Shown piece after piece: positions 60,951 to 64,000 of a DNA stretch of 64,000 nt; position 1 is the stretch's first letter, and the number at the start of each line of letters is the position of its first letter. The DNA lies in NCBI GenBank assembly GCA_964526835.1, contig CAZGMK010000002.1, positions 62,001-126,000 of the forward strand, read 5' to 3'. The DNA is from DAOSXA01 sp964526835. Lineage in GTDB: Bacteria; Zixibacteria; MSB-5A5; GN15; FEB-12. The position numbers and the translations under genes were made by a program. The notes under the pieces were generated by a model, which was not told the origin of the DNA, made no database searches, and saw nothing but the letters and a program-made list of their open reading frames with translations.

Positions 60951-62750
60951 CTACAGGAGAGCGCGCAATTCGAGGCCGACGGTGGGATCGGACCAACGAG
61001 ACACCGACCAGGGCACTGATATCTTCCCTTCTCGGGAATACTCGTCAAACCGGGTGTACCGAAGGCCGAGGTCGCAGCACTGAAAGAAACGAGCCGATAG
61101 CCGAATCTCCATGGCGCGACCTGCGATACTGCCGCTGACGTAATACTCACTGAGTGCCAGCGCGGTCTCTACTTGCCTCCCCAATCCTACTTCGGCAGTC
61201 AGGTGAAGTTGGGATTGGCCGCTGTTCTCGAGGTTCGAAAGATCGAGGACTCCTATACCCAACCCGCGCTGCTCAAGAGACGGGGGCGCGAAGGTAACGG
61301 CGCCATACCACTGACCGGCCGCCAACCGAGAGCCAAGCGCAATGTCCGCGTCGGAGTCACGATACCAGCCGGGACCCGAGTCGGGATCATAATCATAGGA
61401 TCGCCAGCGCATGCCGAATTCGAAGTGCCAGTAAGTAGCTGCCAATCCCGCAGCTCGATCGAAGCGGTTCGGAATCGGCCGGTGTCGTCGAGTCGAAAAC
61501 GTCCCCTCGAGTCTCCCCCCGAAACCGCGACGCCAGAGCAATGACAGTTCCTCGGCCTCGGAGTTCTCGTACCCCGGAGGAGCGTACGAATCGTGACTGT
61601 AACTCAGTGCAAGCAGTTGCATTCCTGCCGGAAAGAGTCCCCGGTAGAAACCACTTCGGAGAGTGTTGCAGCCGGTGGTAGTTAAGACTGATAGCTGTCG
61701 ACCGGTTCCGTAATCGTCCCGCAGCAATGATGGGGTGAAATCGCCGGCCGTAAGCCAGTGAAGGCCGAAGCTGACCCTGCGCCCGCTTTCTCCCAAGTCT
61801 CCGTTCCGGTAATCATATGAATAGGTGGGCTGCGCGGTATCGCTGTAGACTATTCTCGACGATATGGAATCTACCTGCTCGACCTGCTGTCTCCAGTATG
61901 CCACCAGGTAAACCGGCGCAATCGCTGTTACCAGAGCTCCGATCTCGTAGACAGCCGTCAGCTTGGTCATGTCCACCAGATTCTGCGTCTCATAGTAGTC
62001 CCAGTCCTGGACCGATGACTTCACTATCGTGCAAGTCGCCTCAGTGCTGCTTCTACCTGCCAATGAGAAAGCAAAACTGCTTTGCAACCATTCGAACTCA
62101 CGCATGCCGAGAGTCGACCGGATGCGCCAATCGGAGTAGTCGTAAGCAAGCTGATTCGTTGGGCCGTAAGAAACCGGGTCCAACCTATACGCCCCGAAGG
62201 AAGAGTTTGCCAGACTGACCTGAATAGCTGCAACCGTAAAAGACCGCGCAAACAGCCCACCGACCGCATAGTTGTAGGCAGCCTCGGACACATTCAGCGC
62301 CATTACAGACCGGCTTTGCCAGACCGAAGAGACGTCGATACGCATGTCCCTGCTCTTTCGCGTATCCACGCCACCGTATTCCGGGTACGCAGCAAGAATG
62401 TTCTCCTCATCGTAGGTGATCCCATCAATCGCCACCTGCCAGTGGTCATTAGGTCGATACCGCCAAAATGGTACCGGTGGCTCCAGAACACCCTCATCGT
62501 TCTCCCACAATGGGGCCTCCGATATTCGGGCCAGGCCTATCTCATGCCGCCCGGTGTGAAGCAAGTAGTCACCGCTGAAGCCGAAGTCATGGTGCTCCTG
62601 CCAGGCAAGATTGCCATAGACAGTATGCCCCTCCACCCAGCGGCCATGAAACCACTCGAACGGAAGGTCCACCGCAGCTCCGACGTTTCCGGCCGCGATC
62701 AAGGACACCACGACGCATGCAAGCGTATAGCGCGTAAATTGCTTCTGCAT
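60951..62750 (-). CDS. Hypothetical secreted beta-rich protein
   Basis: 599 residues, not recognised. A signal peptide (about 1-25) is followed by about 30 alternating beta strands with many Tyr, Trp and Arg residues (FRSYDYDPDSGPGW-like patterns), which suggests an outer-membrane barrel or a large surface beta protein. It begins 26 bases after the mnmA stop and may be cotranscribed with it, though no functional link is evident. GGGGAG lies 2 bases before the ATG. Confidence 0.6.
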   Translation of the reverse strand: MQKQFTRYTLACVVVSLIAAGNVGAAVDLPFEWFHGRWVEGHTVYGNLAWQEHHDFGFSGDYLLHTGRHEIGLARISEAPLWENDEGVLEPPVPFWRYRPNDHWQVAIDGITYDEENILAAYPEYGGVDTRKSRDMRIDVSSVWQSRSVMALNVSEAAYNYAVGGLFARSFTVAAIQVSLANSSFGAYRLDPVSYGPTNQLAYDYSDWRIRSTLGMREFEWLQSSFAFSLAGRSSTEATCTIVKSSVQDWDYYETQNLVDMTKLTAVYEIGALVTAIAPVYLVAYWRQQVEQVDSISSRIVYSDTAQPTYSYDYRNGDLGESGRRVSFGLHWLTAGDFTPSLLRDDYGTGRQLSVLTTTGCNTLRSGFYRGLFPAGMQLLALSYSHDSYAPPGYENSEAEELSLLWRRGFGGRLEGTFSTRRHRPIPNRFDRAAGLAATYWHFEFGMRWRSYDYDPDSGPGWYRDSDADIALGSRLAAGQWYGAVTFAPPSLEQRGLGIGVLDLSNLENSGQSQLHLTAEVGLGRQVETALALSEYYVSGSIAGRAMEIRLSARFFQCCDLGLRYTRFDEYSREGKISVPWSVSRWSDPTVGLELRALL

Positions 62751-62776
62751 AACTCCCCCTGCTTCGGGATTTTCGT

Positions 62777-63868
62777 CTATCGAGCTATGATCCCGCCCCC
62801 CATTACCCTGTCGCGATCGTACATAACAGCGGACTGGCCGGGCGTGATCGCTCGTTGCTTTTCGCGGAAGGTAACACTGAGCGAACCATCAGTCAAGCAG
62901 CGAACGCGCGCCGGGGCGGCCGTGTGTTGGTAGCGAATTTGCACGTCGGCCTCGAACCCCTGGGCCTGTTCCTTCCCCGCAATCCAGTTGACCTGCTCGA
63001 CGTCCATCTCAGTCCGCCACAAGGATGTGTCGGGACCAACGATGAGGCGGTTGTTCACTGCATCAATATCAATTACATACAGCGGTTCGGACCAGGCGAC
63101 GCCCAGGCCGCGACGCTGTCCGATAGTATAAAACGGCGTCCCCGGATGCTCGCCCAGAACTGCGCCGTTCTCGTGCATGATCTCCCCTTCTTCAAACCCG
63201 GGAAGCCCCTTCTTGTCCGACCACTCCCGCAGAAACCGAGGGTAATCATCGTCGGCCACAAAGCAGATTTCTCGCGATTCGGCAGCTTCAGCCGTGCGCA
63301 GGCCGTGCTGACGCGCTACCTGTCGAACCTCGGCCTTGGTGATGTCGCCGAGGGGCATCAGGGTACGCTGCAGCTTCGCCTGGTCGAGTCCCCAAAGGAC
63401 GTAAGACTGATCACGGGACTTGTCGACACCGCGATACAATTGATGCCGTCCGTCGGCCCGGCGGATTCTTGCATAATGACCGGTGGCGATATAATCGCAT
63501 GCCAATTCGTCAGCCTTGCGGAGGAACCCCTCCCACTTGATCATGGTATTGCATCGCACGCACGGGTTTGGTGTTCGCCCGGCGCGGTACTCGGCCACAA
63601 AGGTGTCGATGATTTCGCGTTCGAAGTCGGCCGACAGGTTCAGGACATAGAACGGGATGTCCAGACGATCACAGACAAGACGGCAGTGGTTGATCGAATC
63701 ATGAGAACAGCAGCGCCCGTCACGATAGAAAGTCTCGCCACCTACCTCGGCATAGTCCCACAGTTTCATGTGAGCACCGATGACATCGTATCCCCGCTGT
63801 TTCAGCAGCAATGCAGCAACAGAGGAATCGACCCCTCCCGACACGGCGACCAGGACGCGCTCAGCCAT
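62777..63868 (-). CDS. mnmA: tRNA 2-thiouridylase MnmA
   Basis: Adds sulfur to U34 of tRNA Lys, Glu and Gln after receiving it from a cysteine desulfurase. 363 residues: the P-loop SGGVDSS (10-16), PNPCVRCN with the first catalytic Cys, and SREICFV with the second. The ATG at 63868 fits the family start (MAERVLVAVSGG); a TTG at 63892 is in frame. It follows the cysteine desulfurase 3' end by 20 bases, the common iscS-mnmA order. Confidence 0.95.
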   Translation of the reverse strand: MAERVLVAVSGGVDSSVAALLLKQRGYDVIGAHMKLWDYAEVGGETFYRDGRCCSHDSINHCRLVCDRLDIPFYVLNLSADFEREIIDTFVAEYRAGRTPNPCVRCNTMIKWEGFLRKADELACDYIATGHYARIRRADGRHQLYRGVDKSRDQSYVLWGLDQAKLQRTLMPLGDITKAEVRQVARQHGLRTAEAAESREICFVADDDYPRFLREWSDKKGLPGFEEGEIMHENGAVLGEHPGTPFYTIGQRRGLGVAWSEPLYVIDIDAVNNRLIVGPDTSLWRTEMDVEQVNWIAGKEQAQGFEADVQIRYQHTAAPARVRCLTDGSLSVTFREKQRAITPGQSAVMYDRDRVMGGGIIAR

Positions 63869-63888
63869 AGTCCTACCCTGTGCCTGGG

Positions 63889-64000
63889 TCAATCTCCATC
63901 GGGTGATACAGCGGATACCGAACGCAGTCGCTCGACAATGGGCGGCAGCACTCCAAGCACGTAGTCAATCTGTTCGCGGGTGGTCGAGCGACCAAGCGAG
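63889..64000 (-). CDS. Cysteine desulfurase, C-terminal fragment
   Basis: Partial gene entering from the right edge. The last 36 residues are SLGRSTTREQIDYVLGVLPPIVERLRS..., the family end of IscS/NifS-type cysteine desulfurases. Position next to mnmA supports it as the sulfur donor. The gene continues beyond the window. Confidence 0.7.
   Translation of the reverse strand, partial: SLGRSTTREQIDYVLGVLPPIVERLRSVSAVSPDGD

Noticed and set aside
62855..63964. Plus-strand ORF opposite mnmA
   Set aside because: Antisense shadow of a clear mnmA.
1..64000. CRISPR array, prophage or insertion sequence
   Set aside because: No regularly spaced direct repeats, no phage structural genes and no transposase were seen; the XerC-type recombinase fits the chromosomal topA-xerC-hslVU cluster.

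Overview
The window reads as a high-GC, Gram-negative-type bacterial chromosome with dense genes and no phage, IS element, CRISPR array, rRNA or recognisable tRNA. Three secreted proteins end in paired dockerin-like Ca-binding repeats of the form (D-x-D...)-ADLVYLVxYMF-xxGPxP. A fourth exported protease ends in a FlgD-like sorting domain instead. With a mitochondrial-type citrate synthase, a one-chain pyruvate:ferredoxin oxidoreductase and many large sensor kinases, this suggests an uncultured lineage of the FCB group, most like candidate phylum Zixibacteria. That placement is inference from protein style, not from a marker-gene tree.

Layout. 1-5.1 kb: central carbon metabolism (ATP-type PEP carboxykinase, an FmdB zinc ribbon, a GlcD-type FAD oxidase, citrate synthase). 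5.3-10.5 kb: a two-component locus, with a tandem-receiver regulator facing two sensor kinases; the regulator and the kinase operon each have a structured RNA leader. 10.6-13.8 kb: trxB, an NDUFA9-like reductase and cobO, divergent from an Rrf2 regulator. 13.9-18.2 kb: dcd and pyruvate:ferredoxin oxidoreductase. 18.2-24 kb: a repeat-rich gap, an outer-membrane barrel, a TolB-like propeller, and tldD/tldE with a Tat signal on TldD. 24-32.5 kb (minus strand): miaB, a GAF/receiver pseudokinase, an HDOD protein, aroC and pepA, apparently one operon. 32.8-43.7 kb: accessory envelope genes (M1 peptidase, BACON-type repeat protein and sugar dehydrogenase, all with dockerins; a lipoprotein; a LiaF-like protein with a poly-C tract), plus argF and a thioesterase. 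43.8-50.8 kb (minus): the housekeeping block yicC-gmk-rpoZ-topA-xerC-hslV-hslU. 51-60 kb (minus): AsmA, an amino-acid ABC permease/ATPase, an M1-like pseudo-peptidase, a subtilase and a decaying PAS kinase. 60-64 kb (minus): a UPF0173 hydrolase, a beta-barrel protein, mnmA and the 3' end of a cysteine desulfurase.

Together the metabolic genes (PEPCK, citrate synthase, ferredoxin-linked pyruvate oxidation) fit an anaerobic or facultative organism that interconverts pyruvate, PEP and the TCA cycle. Accessory content is dominated by signal sensing and by secreted, Ca-binding-tagged proteins.

The least expected signals are RNA- and signalling-level: three mutually exclusive 9-bp pairings with a terminator ahead of the kinase operon; a hairpin that hides the ribosome site of the tandem-receiver regulator; a pseudokinase/orphan phosphoacceptor pair; a Tat-exported TldD beside an unexported TldE; and a 16-bp motif shared by two dockerin-gene leaders.
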